In this document: piece after piece, positions 15,478-22,101 of the stretch | How positions within the stretch are numbered: position 1 is the stretch's first letter | Layout of the letters: each line of letters starts with the position of its first letter | DNA from: Pseudomonadota bacterium | GTDB taxonomy: Bacteria; Myxococcota; Myxococcia; Myxococcales; Anaeromyxobacteraceae | NCBI GenBank assembly: GCA_023411405.1 | Contig: JAEYOU010000184.1 | Span: 1 to 22,101 of the forward strand | Reading direction: 5' to 3' | Length of the DNA stretch: 22,101 nt | The notes under the pieces: generated by a model | Told to the model about the DNA's origin: nothing | Databases searched by the model: none | Seen by the model: only the letters and a program-made list of their open reading frames with translations | Made by a program: the position numbers and the translations under genes

Positions 15478-16173
15478 TCAGGACTTGTCGCTCGGATCCA
15501 CGAGCCGGTAGCCGATCCCGCGCACCGTCTCGAGGAGGTCGCGCCCCGACCCGAGCTTCTCGCGCAGGCGCTTCACGTGCGTGTCCACCGTGCGGGTCTC
15601 CACCTCGGAGGACATCTCCCAGACGTCCTCGAGGAGCTGCTCGCGCGACTGGACGCGGCCGAGCCGGGACATGAGCGTCGTGAGGAGCTTGAACTCGAGC
15701 GGGGTGAGCTGGACCTCCGCGCCGTCCACGTACGCCCGGTGCGCGTCGAGGTCCACGCGGATCGGCCCGACCTCGGGCGGCGGCCGCTCCAGGGGCCGCC
15801 CGCCGCCCGCGCGCCGGAGCACGGCCCGGAGCCGCAGCACGAGCTCGCGCACGCTGAAGGGCTTCGTCACGTAGTCGTCGGCCCCGAGCTCGAAGCCGAC
15901 CACCCGGTCCACCTCCTCGCCCTTCGCCGTGAGCATCACGACGGGGAGGTGCCGGGTCCGCGGATCGCCCTTGATCTGGCGGCAGATCTCGGTGCCGGAG
16001 ACGTCCGGCAGCATCACGTCGAGGAGGACGAGGTCCGGCGTGCGGCGGCGGAGCTGCGAGAGCGCCTGCTCGCCGGTCGTGGCGAGCAGCGTCTCGAACC
16101 CCGCGGCGCGGAGGTTGAAATCGAGGAGCGACAGGAGGTCCCGCTCGTCGTCGACCAGGAGGACGGAGGTCAC
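15478..16173 (-). CDS. phoB: PhoB, phosphate-regulon response regulator
   Basis: 231 residues. The receiver domain has VDDE (7-10), phospho-acceptor D52 in LLDVMLPDVSG, T82 in MLTAKGEE and K104 in VTKPF. The C-terminal OmpR/PhoB winged helix (about 135-228) includes LTPLEFKLLTTLM, SREQLLEDVW, RTVDTHVKRLREKLG and VRGIGYRL. It activates Pho promoters by binding tandem 11-bp repeats. GTG at 16173 was chosen because GAGGAG lies five bases upstream and the product starts VTSVLLVDDE; an ATG 51 bases further up would add a non-family extension. It is divergent from the diguanylate cyclase and followed by phoR. Confidence 0.96.
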   Translation of the reverse strand: MTSVLLVDDERDLLSLLDFNLRAAGFETLLATTGEQALSQLRRRTPDLVLLDVMLPDVSGTEICRQIKGDPRTRHLPVVMLTAKGEEVDRVVGFELGADDYVTKPFSVRELVLRLRAVLRRAGGGRPLERPPPEVGPIRVDLDAHRAYVDGAEVQLTPLEFKLLTTLMSRLGRVQSREQLLEDVWEMSSEVETRTVDTHVKRLREKLGSGRDLLETVRGIGYRLVDPSDKS

Positions 16174-16197
16174 GGGTGCTCCTCTACAACGGCGTGC

Positions 16198-16236
16198 GTG
16201 ACGACTCCATGGCGGAGGCGCCACGGACCGGTGAAG
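16198..16236 (-). promoter_or_regulatory. PhoB-box candidate upstream of phoB (four phased half-sites)
   Basis: On the minus strand CTTCAC (16231-16236), CGTGGC (16220-16225), CGCCAT (16209-16214) and CGTCAC (16198-16203) start every 11 bp without a break. The flanks GCGTGACGACT (16196-16206) and AGTCGTCACGC (16235-16245) are a perfect 11-bp inverted repeat. PhoB autoregulation is common. The site is only about 25 bases from the GTG, which would require a very short leader; it could also act on the divergent diguanylate cyclase. Confidence 0.45.
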
Positions 16237-16328
16237 TCGTCACGCGGCGCGACCTGGGTGGAGTCGGGGCACCGTCCCATCGCTGCGGGGCGGGGATTGC
16301 ATGGGCACCTGGATCCCCGCGCGCTAGG

Positions 16329-17300
16329 ATGCGCAACCCGGTGACCGCCCCGCGCCCCCACCCGGCGACCCCCGCCCAGGACCCGGCCGTGACCGGTGAG
16401 GCGCGGTCGGCGCACGGCGAGGGGCCGCAGGTCCCGGCGCTCACCCCGGCCGGGTGGATGGTGAGCTCCCTGGGCATGGTTCTCTGCGTCGGCGCGGCGG
16501 ACTACATCACGCGGACCGACCTCCTGCTCATCCTCTTCTACCTGGCGCCGATCGGCTTCGCGACCTGGTTCGCGAGCCTGCGCGGCGGGCTCGGCGTCGC
16601 GGTCCTCTCCGCGCTCGTCTCGACGGGCGCGGACTCCCTCTACCGGGCCCAGTTCCACCGCGGCGCGCTCGAGCCGGGGGTCGTCGTCTGGAACGGCTTC
16701 ATGATCCTCGGCACCGCGCTCGCGCTCGTCGTGACGCTGGCCGCGCTCAAGAACCGGCTCGAGGCGCAGGAGCTCCTCGCGCGGACCGACGCGCTCACGC
16801 GCATCGCCAACCGCCGCGCCTTCTTCGAGGCGGCCTCGCTCGAGCTCGAGCGCGTGCGCCGCCACGGGCGGCCGCTCACCGTCGCGTACGCGGACATCGA
16901 CGACTTCAAGCTCGTGAACGACCGGCTCGGGCACGCGCAGGGCGACGCGCTGCTCGTGGCGGTCGCGCAGACGCTCCGCGGCGCGACGCGGCCGTTCGAC
17001 ACCGTGGCGCGGCTCGGCGGGGACGAGTTCGGGATCGTCCTCCCCGAGACCGCCGCCGCGGCCGCCGACGCCATCCTCACGCGGCTGCGGGACGAGGTGC
17101 TCGCCGCGGCGGCGCGGGGGGGGTGGCCGATCGGCTTCTCCGTCGGGGCCGCGGTGTTCCTGGTCCCGCCCCGCGACGTGGACGAGCTCACCGCGCGGGC
17201 CGACGAGCTCATGTACACGGTGAAGCGGGGCGCGAAGGGGTCCGTCCGGATCGGCGTCTTCGACGGGAACCAGATCTGGGCGAGCGCGGTGCCGGGGTGA
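16329..17300 (+). CDS. Membrane-bound diguanylate cyclase (GGDEF)
   Basis: 323 residues. A Pro-rich N-terminus (1-40) is followed by about four TM segments (near 43-60, 64-82, 86-100 and 119-140), an integral-membrane sensor domain of uncertain type. A short helix leads to the GGDEF domain (about 150-310) with RTDALTRIANRRAFF, DIDDFKLVND and an intact RLGGDEF (228-234). RPFD (221-224), five residues before GGDEF, fits the RxxD inhibitory I-site. It should make cyclic di-GMP from two GTP and be feedback-inhibited. ATG at 16329 leaves about 155 bp to phoB; the ribosome site is weak (TAGG), and GTG or later ATG starts cannot be excluded. No EAL or HD-GYP gene lies in the window. Confidence 0.92.
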   Translation: MRNPVTAPRPHPATPAQDPAVTGEARSAHGEGPQVPALTPAGWMVSSLGMVLCVGAADYITRTDLLLILFYLAPIGFATWFASLRGGLGVAVLSALVSTGADSLYRAQFHRGALEPGVVVWNGFMILGTALALVVTLAALKNRLEAQELLARTDALTRIANRRAFFEAASLELERVRRHGRPLTVAYADIDDFKLVNDRLGHAQGDALLVAVAQTLRGATRPFDTVARLGGDEFGIVLPETAAAAADAILTRLRDEVLAAAARGGWPIGFSVGAAVFLVPPRDVDELTARADELMYTVKRGAKGSVRIGVFDGNQIWASAVPG

Positions 17301-17400
17301 GAACCGCGCCCGTGCCCCTCCCCGCGCCCGTGCCCGCGTAAATGATGCGGGCCTGCTTTGCCGCAGGACCACGGCCACCTTTCCCCATACACTGCGCCGC

Positions 17401-18633
17401 ATGCGTTTCTTCGCCACCGCGGCAAAGGGGACGGAGGGCGCGCTGCGCCGGGAGCTCGCGGGGCTGCGCCTCGCCGGCGTGCGCGGGGACCGCGGCGGCG
17501 TCGTCTTCGAGGGCGAGCTCGAGGCCGGGATGCGCGCCTGCCTCCACGCCCGGACGGCCATGCGCGTGCTGCTCGAGCTGGACCGCTTCCCCGCGCCGTC
17601 GCCCGAGGCGCTCTACGACGGGGTCCGCGCCCTCGCCTGGCAGGACTGGCTCACCGTCCGCACCACGCTCGCGGTCGAGGCCACGGTCGGCTCCTCGGCG
17701 GTGACGCACTCGGGGTTCGCCGCGCTCAAGGTGAAGGACGCCGTGGTCGATCGCCTCCGCGACGCGCTCGGGGCCCGTCCGGACGTGGACCCGAAGGACC
17801 CCGACGTCCGCATCGTGCTCCACCTCCACCACGACGAGGCGACCCTCTCGCTCGACCTCGCCGGCGCGCCGCTCCACCGGCGCGGCTACCGCGCGGCCAT
17901 GACCGAGGCGCCGCTCAAGGAGACGCTCGCGGCGGCGGTGCTCCTGCTCGGGCAGGTCGATCCGCGGCTGCCGTTCGTCGATCCCATGGCCGGGTCGGGC
18001 ACGCTCGCCATCGAGCACGCGCTCCGCGCACGCCGGATGGCGCCGGGGCTCGGGCGCGCGTTCGGGTTCCAGCGCTGGCCGATGTACCGCGGCGCGCCGC
18101 AGTCGGCGTGGGACCGCATGAAAGCCGAGGCCGCCGCGGCGGCGCTGCCCCGCGCCCCCGCGCCGATCCTCGCGCGCGATGGCCACCCGAAGGCGATCGA
18201 GGCGCTCCGCCGGAACGTCGCCGCGGCCGGGCTCGCCGCCGACATCGTCGTCGAGCAGGCCGACGCGCGGGACCTCGCGCCGATCGCCGCGGAGGGGACC
18301 CTCGTCTCGAACCCGCCGTACGGCGAGCGGCTGGGCGGCGGGAGGGAACCCGTTCGCCCTGAGCGTAGGCCCGCGAAGCGGGCCGGAGTCGAAGGGCGAA
18401 CGATCGAGCGGCACGAGCACGGTGACCGCGGGGACGAGGTCGTCGCCACGAAGAAGCTCGCCGGCTTCTACCGCGGCCTCGCCGGGATGGTGGCCCGCCA
18501 CGCCGGCTGGTCGGTCGTGCTCCTCTCCGGGAACCCGCTCCTCCAGAAGGCGATCCCGCTCCGGCCGGAGGTGGATCACCGCCTCTGGAACGGACCGCTC
18601 GAGGTGCACCTGCTCAGGTACCGGGTGCCCTGA
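17401..18633 (+). CDS. THUMP-domain class I RNA methyltransferase (RlmL/COG0116-like) carrying an in-frame repeat
   Basis: 410 residues. An N-terminal ferredoxin-like/THUMP region (about 1-160, starting MRFFATAAKGTEGALRRELAGL) recognises RNA. The Rossmann domain follows, with SAM-binding DPMAGSGTLAIEHAL (194-208) and catalytic NPPYGERLG (304-312), the pattern of N2-guanine RNA methyltransferases such as RlmL. It probably modifies 23S rRNA or tRNA. Between G312 and KLAGFYRGL (352 on) sit about 38 residues rich in Arg, Glu and His that the family does not normally have there. They include the translation of a palindromic DNA repeat (codons about 317-334). The frame stays open and the C-terminus continues normally. 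No ribosome site is evident before ATG at 17401. Its stop is 4 bp from that of the convergent Asp-box gene. Confidence 0.9.
   Translation: MRFFATAAKGTEGALRRELAGLRLAGVRGDRGGVVFEGELEAGMRACLHARTAMRVLLELDRFPAPSPEALYDGVRALAWQDWLTVRTTLAVEATVGSSAVTHSGFAALKVKDAVVDRLRDALGARPDVDPKDPDVRIVLHLHHDEATLSLDLAGAPLHRRGYRAAMTEAPLKETLAAAVLLLGQVDPRLPFVDPMAGSGTLAIEHALRARRMAPGLGRAFGFQRWPMYRGAPQSAWDRMKAEAAAAALPRAPAPILARDGHPKAIEALRRNVAAAGLAADIVVEQADARDLAPIAAEGTLVSNPPYGERLGGGREPVRPERRPAKRAGVEGRTIERHEHGDRGDEVVATKKLAGFYRGLAGMVARHAGWSVVLLSGNPLLQKAIPLRPEVDHRLWNGPLEVHLLRYRVP
18351..18402. repeat. Palindromic repeat inside the methyltransferase gene
   Basis: CGTTCGCCCT (18351-18360) pairs with AGGGCGAACG (18393-18402), and GGCCCGC (18368-18374) pairs with GCGGGCC (18378-18384) around a GAA loop, with unequal internal loops between. 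On the minus strand it contains CCTTCGAC and GCTCAGG, the core of the hairpin at 790-846. It lies in the coding frame without breaking it. Confidence 0.8.
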
Positions 18634-18637
18634 GCGG

Positions 18638-19519
18638 TCACTGTGCGTGATACACCTTGACCGTCGTGCCGGCGCCGTCCACCGCGCTCAGGATCTTCCC
18701 GTCGGCCGAGAGCGTCACGACCGCACCCTGGAACGGCGTCGAGAGCCTCTCCTCCTTCCACGTCTCGCCCCCGTCCCTCGTCCGGTAGACGTGGCCCTCG
18801 AGCCCGCCGCCCTCGTTGAGCGTCGCCGCGAGGATCCCCTCGGCGCCCAGGAAGCGGAGCGCCGCCGTCGGGCCCTTCGTCGGCGGGAGCACGCCCTTCG
18901 GGAGCGGCGTCGGAACGCTGGCCCACGTCCGGCCCAGGTCGTCGGAGCGCCAGAGGTCGCCGTTCACGTCGAGGAGCCGGAGCACGGGCGGCCCGCCCTC
19001 CTCGGCGAGCGAGACGGCCGCGACGGGGGCGGCGGCGTCCGGCGGCAGGAGCGCTCGCCAGGTGCGGGCGCCGTCGGACGTGAGGCCGAGCTCCTCGTCC
19101 GTGGCGACGACGCCGCGCTTCGCGTCGAGGAAGGACACGTGGCGCGGGTGATGTGGGTATGCGCCGCCGAAGGTCGCGCCGCGCTCGTAGTGGACGCCGA
19201 CGTCCGGCGAGAGGCGTACGTCGCCGCCCCCGCCGACGTTCACCACGAGGCCGGGAACGGCGTCGAGGCCGTATCGGCAGACGTCGCGGGCGTACCCGGG
19301 GGAGAAGCTCTTCCCGCCGTCGACGCTCCGGTGCATCGGCGCGGGGCAGCCGGTCGCGAAGCTCCGCTGCTCGTCCAGGAACGCGACCGCGACGGTGCCC
19401 TGCGGCACGGGGACCTCCCGCGCGAGCCTCCAGCGCGCGGGCGAGGGGGCGGCGACGATGGGGGGGAGCGCGAGCGCGAGTGCGAGGAGCAGGGGTGCGA
19501 GGCGTCCGGAGCTGGTCAT
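18638..19519 (-). CDS. Secreted Asp-box (BNR/sialidase-type) beta-propeller protein
   Basis: 293 residues. A signal peptide (1-24, ending VAAPS) is followed by four Asp-box repeats: SVDGGKSF (65-72), TSDGARTW (147-154), RSDDLGRTW (191-199) and TRDGGETW (247-254). These mark blades of a propeller of the sialidase/VPS10/Ycf48 type. Two cysteines (58 and 81) could form a disulphide in the periplasm. Catalytic residues of sialidases were not found, so a binding or assembly role is likelier than glycosidase activity. ATG at 19519 has a strong GGAGGAGG. It is divergent from the LysR gene (111 bp apart), an arrangement in which the regulator often controls the neighbour; that is inference. Confidence 0.85.
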   Translation of the reverse strand: MTSSGRLAPLLLALALALPPIVAAPSPARWRLAREVPVPQGTVAVAFLDEQRSFATGCPAPMHRSVDGGKSFSPGYARDVCRYGLDAVPGLVVNVGGGGDVRLSPDVGVHYERGATFGGAYPHHPRHVSFLDAKRGVVATDEELGLTSDGARTWRALLPPDAAAPVAAVSLAEEGGPPVLRLLDVNGDLWRSDDLGRTWASVPTPLPKGVLPPTKGPTAALRFLGAEGILAATLNEGGGLEGHVYRTRDGGETWKEERLSTPFQGAVVTLSADGKILSAVDGAGTTVKVYHAQ

Positions 19520-19630
19520 GGCAAGGCCCTCCTCCCGCTCCTGTTACCAGGTCCGACGCCCGGCCCGGAACGCGGCAGGGTTGGATTCTCCGTCCCATGC
19601 GCGGGACAATGGGCGACGGGAGGAGCTTCG

Positions 19631-20533
19631 ATGACCGACGTCGATCTGAACGCCGTCGCCGCCTTCGCCGGCGTCCTCGAGGCCGGCACGTTCCGGGGGG
19701 CCGCGCTCGCGCTGCGGGTCCCGCGGTCCACGATCAGCCGCAAGATCGCGGAGCTCGAGGACCAGCTCGGCGTGCGGCTCCTCGAGCGGACCACCCGCGC
19801 CGTCCGGCCCACGGACGAGGGCGCCGCGTACCACCGCCAGGTCCTGCCCGCGCTGGAGGCGCTCCGCGAGGCGGAGCGCACGCTGTCCGCCGGCCGGGTG
19901 GCGCCCTCGGGGCGCCTCCGGATCACCGCCCCGGACTTCTTCGGCGCCGAGCCCGCGTTCGCGGAGGTGCTCACGGAGTACATGCGCCTCTACCCCGGGG
20001 TGGAGCTGGAGGTCGAGTGCACGAACCGGCGGATCGATCTGCTCGCGGAGGGGTTCGATCTCGCGATCCGCGCCGGCCATCTGCCCGACTCGACGCTGGT
20101 CAGCCGCCGGCTCGGCCGACCGCAGCAGGTCCGCCTGTACGCGAGCCCCGCGTACCTCCGCGCGCGCGGGACGCCGCGCCGGGTCGAGGACCTCGCGCAC
20201 CACGACTCCCTCGTCCTCGGCGGCGGGCCGCGGTCGTGGCCGCTCCGCCGGGGCCGGCGCATCGCCGAGGTCCCGGTCCGCGTCCGCGCCTCGGCGAGCG
20301 GGTTCGAGCTGCTCCGGGCGCTGGCCCTGGCCGGACACGGCATCGCGCGGCTGCCCGAGTACCTCGCCGCCGAGGACGTCCGGCGCGGTGCGCTCCGGAC
20401 GGTGCTCGACGCGTGGGCGCCGCCTCCCCTCCCGCTCCACGTCGTCCACCCCAGCGCGCGCCATCTCACGGTCAAGCTGCGGAGGCTGCTCGAGCTGCTC
20501 GACGCGCGGTTCGGGGAGAAGCGCTCCTCGTAG
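19631..20533 (+). CDS. LysR-family transcriptional regulator (CrgA-like)
   Basis: 300 residues, the standard length. The N-terminal winged helix reads DLNAVAAFAGVLEAGTFRGAALAL then VPRSTISRKIAELEDQLGVRLLERTTR (about 4-54), followed by a linker helix and the substrate-binding-like effector domain (about 88-293, from SGRLRITAPDFFG). The sequence fits the CrgA/AaeR-like LysR subfamily. ATG at 19631 has GGAGGAG seven bases upstream. It is divergent from the secreted Asp-box gene and convergent with the inhibitor gene (2 bp between stops). Effector and targets are unknown; no clear T-N11-A site was resolved in the 111-bp divergent region. Confidence 0.95.
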   Translation: MTDVDLNAVAAFAGVLEAGTFRGAALALRVPRSTISRKIAELEDQLGVRLLERTTRAVRPTDEGAAYHRQVLPALEALREAERTLSAGRVAPSGRLRITAPDFFGAEPAFAEVLTEYMRLYPGVELEVECTNRRIDLLAEGFDLAIRAGHLPDSTLVSRRLGRPQQVRLYASPAYLRARGTPRRVEDLAHHDSLVLGGGPRSWPLRRGRRIAEVPVRVRASASGFELLRALALAGHGIARLPEYLAAEDVRRGALRTVLDAWAPPPLPLHVVHPSARHLTVKLRRLLELLDARFGEKRSS

Positions 20534-20535
20534 GG

Positions 20536-20853
20536 TCACTCGCCCGGCGCGACCTTCAGCACGTACTCCCGGGTCTCGGCGACGTGTCCGTCCCAGGGGC
20601 GGCGGTAACGAAACTCCAGCCTGAAGGTTCCGAGCTCCCGTGGCTCGAGGAGGAAGCGGTCCGCGCCTCCGCCGCCGAGCCCGGGACCGCCCGGCCGGAA
20701 CGATCGCTCGGCGACGCGCACGGAGCCGCCGGTCTCGAGCGTCCACTCGTACCCCGTCGTCGGGTGGGAGGGGAGCTCCAGCGGGAACGGCTGGCCGAGC
20801 CGGGCGTGAAGCGCGCCGGTGGGGTCCACGTCCCCTCGCGGTCGGATGGTCAC
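20536..20853 (-). CDS. Chagasin-family (I42) cysteine peptidase inhibitor
   Basis: 105 residues. The three inhibitory loops of the chagasin fold are recognisable: PTTGYEW (31-37), a Gly-rich GLGGGGAD (58-65) and YRRPWDG (83-89). In chagasin these form the wedge entering the active site of papain-like peptidases. The GTG start at 20853 overlaps the peptidase stop (GTGA at 20850-20853), so production is probably coupled to the peptidase. The frame is open further upstream but those residues are antisense-like. There is no signal peptide, matching the peptidase, so both probably act in the cytoplasm unless exported another way. That the neighbour is its target is inferred from context and known family specificity. 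Confidence 0.88.
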   Translation of the reverse strand: MTIRPRGDVDPTGALHARLGQPFPLELPSHPTTGYEWTLETGGSVRVAERSFRPGGPGLGGGGADRFLLEPRELGTFRLEFRYRRPWDGHVAETREYVLKVAPGE

Positions 20854-21833
20854 GAGCTGAACGCCTCGGTGTCCACCCACTCGGCCTTCAGCATCGACCA
20901 CCAGTCCACGGCCATGGACTGGCGGACGTACTCGTACGGGAGCCAGCCGTAGCCGCCGTCTCCCCACCCCGTGCCCCAGGAGTTCCGGATGAGCAGCGCT
21001 CCCTTCGTCGGCTCCGTCGTGGGCGAACGCCGGATCTCCTTCTTGTCGTCGTAGCCGACGGCGATCACGGCGTGGCCACCTCGCACGCGGTCCCCCGCGG
21101 CCGGGAAGGGGATCTCGCCCGTCCGAGCCGCTTGCGCGATGGAGTCGTAGACCGTGAAGCCGAACATCGACGGGATGCTCTTCTGGAGGAAGAGCTTGAT
21201 CCTCGCGAGCAGGGCCTCGCGCGCGATGGTCTCCGGCTTGTCGAGGCGGAAGTAGACCAGCGCCTGGAAGCTCTGCGCGTACGCGTAGCAGAACGGCGTC
21301 GGCTCCTGGTCGAAGTTGGTGATGACGTACGGAAGGTACTGCTCGGGGGGCATGCCGAAGAGCGCCAGCGCGCCCATCGTCGTGCGCAGGTACGCCCCGG
21401 TGTCACCGGTCCAACCAAGCAGGTTCCGCGTCACCTTGTAGAGGAACAGGCGCGAGAGGTCGAACTCCCGGTGGTGGGCGCGCTTGACCAGGAACTCGTA
21501 CAGCCCGGCGCCGGCCTGCGCCGTGCACGAACCGAGCGCTCCCTGATCCTCGATCGGCGTGCAGTCCTTGCGGAGATCGACCGGGTGGTCCGCCGTCTCG
21601 TTCGAGTCGAGCGCCCTGAGGCCGATCCGCTGGAGGAGCGGCAGGACCTCCGGGTGATCCAGGCCGTAGTCCCGGTGGTCGGGCAGATCTCGCAGCCACC
21701 CCATCGCGCCCACGACCACCGGCTGCCCGCCGGTCTCGAGGACGACCGGCGTCGGCCGTTGCCCGACGCGGACGTCCGTCGCGCGACCACTGACGTCGGT
21801 GGGGATCTGGGCCAGCTCGTACAGGTTCGCCAT
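20850..21833 (-). CDS. Papain-family (C1) cysteine peptidase
   Basis: 327 residues. Catalytic residues are visible in papain order: Q97 in EDQGALGSC (oxyanion hole), C103 in GSCTAQAGAG, H254 in GGHAVIAVGYDD, and N284 in RNSWGTGWGDGGYGWLPYEY. The N-terminal part (1-85) includes GWLRDLPDHRDYG, seen before the catalytic domain of many bacterial C1 peptidases. It is too short for a typical inhibitory propeptide and there is no signal peptide. Control may therefore lie with the chagasin-type inhibitor encoded by the overlapping next gene. ATG at 21833 has GGGAGCGAG upstream. It hydrolyses peptide bonds; substrates are unknown. A 21-bp palindrome lies about 106 bases upstream. Confidence 0.92.
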   Translation of the reverse strand: MANLYELAQIPTDVSGRATDVRVGQRPTPVVLETGGQPVVVGAMGWLRDLPDHRDYGLDHPEVLPLLQRIGLRALDSNETADHPVDLRKDCTPIEDQGALGSCTAQAGAGLYEFLVKRAHHREFDLSRLFLYKVTRNLLGWTGDTGAYLRTTMGALALFGMPPEQYLPYVITNFDQEPTPFCYAYAQSFQALVYFRLDKPETIAREALLARIKLFLQKSIPSMFGFTVYDSIAQAARTGEIPFPAAGDRVRGGHAVIAVGYDDKKEIRRSPTTEPTKGALLIRNSWGTGWGDGGYGWLPYEYVRQSMAVDWWSMLKAEWVDTEAFSS

Positions 21834-21938
21834 GACTCGCTCCCTTCGCTCCGCGGCGGCAGCTCTCGGCCGCGCGGTGGAGGGCACGATACGCTCGCGG
21901 AGGGGACCGGGGTCGGGCGTCTCGGAGCCCCACCGTCG

Positions 21939-21959
21939 GGCGTCACGAATAGTGACACC
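21939..21959. promoter_or_regulatory. Operator-like palindrome upstream of the peptidase-inhibitor unit
   Basis: GGCGTCAC (21939-21946) and GTGACACC (21952-21959) are inverted repeats with one mismatch, separated by GAATA, an AT-rich spacer in GC-rich surroundings. It fits a dimeric repressor or activator site. Its hexamers resemble the CGTCAC half-sites elsewhere, but the arms are inverted and not phased at 11 bp, so it is not called a PhoB box. Confidence 0.4.
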
Positions 21960-22033
21960 CGCGGGCCGTGCATGCGCGCGCACACCCGACGTGCGGGAGA
22001 GCGCCGGCCCGCGGCGCGCGGCGGGGGAGCGCC

Positions 22034-22075
22034 GCCGTCGCGGGATCGCCGGATCGCTCCGCCCGGAGCGACGGC
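22034..22075. terminator. Nested inverted repeats at the right edge
   Basis: GCCGTCGC (22034-22041) pairs with GCGACGGC (22068-22075), and inside it TCGCTCC (22054-22060) can pair with GGAGCGA (22065-22071), two mutually exclusive hairpins. No U-run is obvious. It could end a gene entering from the right. No gene is recognisable between 21960 and the end. Confidence 0.25.
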
Positions 22076-22101
22076 GCAGGCGCCCCGAGGAGGCCCCGCG
22101 C

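Noticed and set aside
17304..17335. Direct repeat of CCGCGCCCGTGCCC, 14 bp twice at an 18-bp offset, after the diguanylate cyclase
   Set aside because: Only two copies in low-complexity GC-rich sequence; no dyad or coding link, so treated as chance or a minor slippage product.
20850..20967. Longer start for the chagasin-like inhibitor
   Set aside because: The added residues overlap the conserved C-terminus of the peptidase gene and lack a signal peptide; the GTG overlapping the peptidase stop fits family length.
1..22101. Transfer RNA, CRISPR array, insertion sequence or prophage
   Set aside because: No repeat-spacer pattern, transposase or integrase motif, or cloverleaf-like sequence was seen; base composition looks even throughout.

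Overview
The window is very G+C-rich, with G or C at nearly every third codon position. It carries compact bacterial genes with many GTG starts and ATGA/GTGA overlaps. The base composition and gene set suggest a Myxococcota (deltaproteobacterial) soil or sediment bacterium of the Anaeromyxobacter type. That placement is inference; there is no rRNA or other taxonomic marker here. I see no tRNA, rRNA, CRISPR array, transposase or phage gene.

The backbone is a phosphate-starvation (Pho) locus on the minus strand. Read in the direction of transcription (16.2 kb down to 8.6 kb) it is phoB, a soluble phoR, a phosphate-selective (OprP/OprO-type) porin, pstS, pstC, pstA, pstB and phoU. Together these cover sensing, outer-membrane entry, periplasmic capture, ABC import and feedback control. 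Further left on the same strand are a secreted PhoA-family alkaline phosphatase (883-2862), a small secreted protein just upstream of it (2931-3383), and a metallophosphoesterase running off the left edge. Five minus-strand sites carry CGTCAC-like hexamers at 11-bp spacing, the geometry of a PhoB box. They lie before phoB, the porin, pstC, the small secreted gene next to the phosphatase, and a heparanase-like glycosidase, so they may form one local regulon.

Between the phosphatase and the pst genes lie a possible one-TM small protein (3602-3802), a CBS-domain histidine kinase with a single-domain response regulator (4202-5775), a GH79/heparanase-like glycosidase (5797-7281) and a divergent MJ1255/MurG-like glycosyltransferase (7422-8588).

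Right of phoB are a divergent membrane diguanylate cyclase with intact GGDEF and I-site (16329-17300), and a THUMP-domain RNA methyltransferase (17401-18633) whose reading frame contains an in-frame palindromic repeat. Next come a secreted Asp-box (BNR-type) propeller protein divergent from a LysR regulator (18638-20533). Last is a two-gene unit pairing a papain-family cysteine peptidase with a chagasin-family inhibitor of such peptidases, overlapping by GTGA (20536-21833).

The most unusual features are the peptidase/inhibitor pair, the palindromic element inside the methyltransferase and its relative at 790-846, the near-identical 25-nt motif over the stop codons of both phoR and pstS, and the 11-bp-phased PhoB-box candidates reaching a heparanase-like gene.
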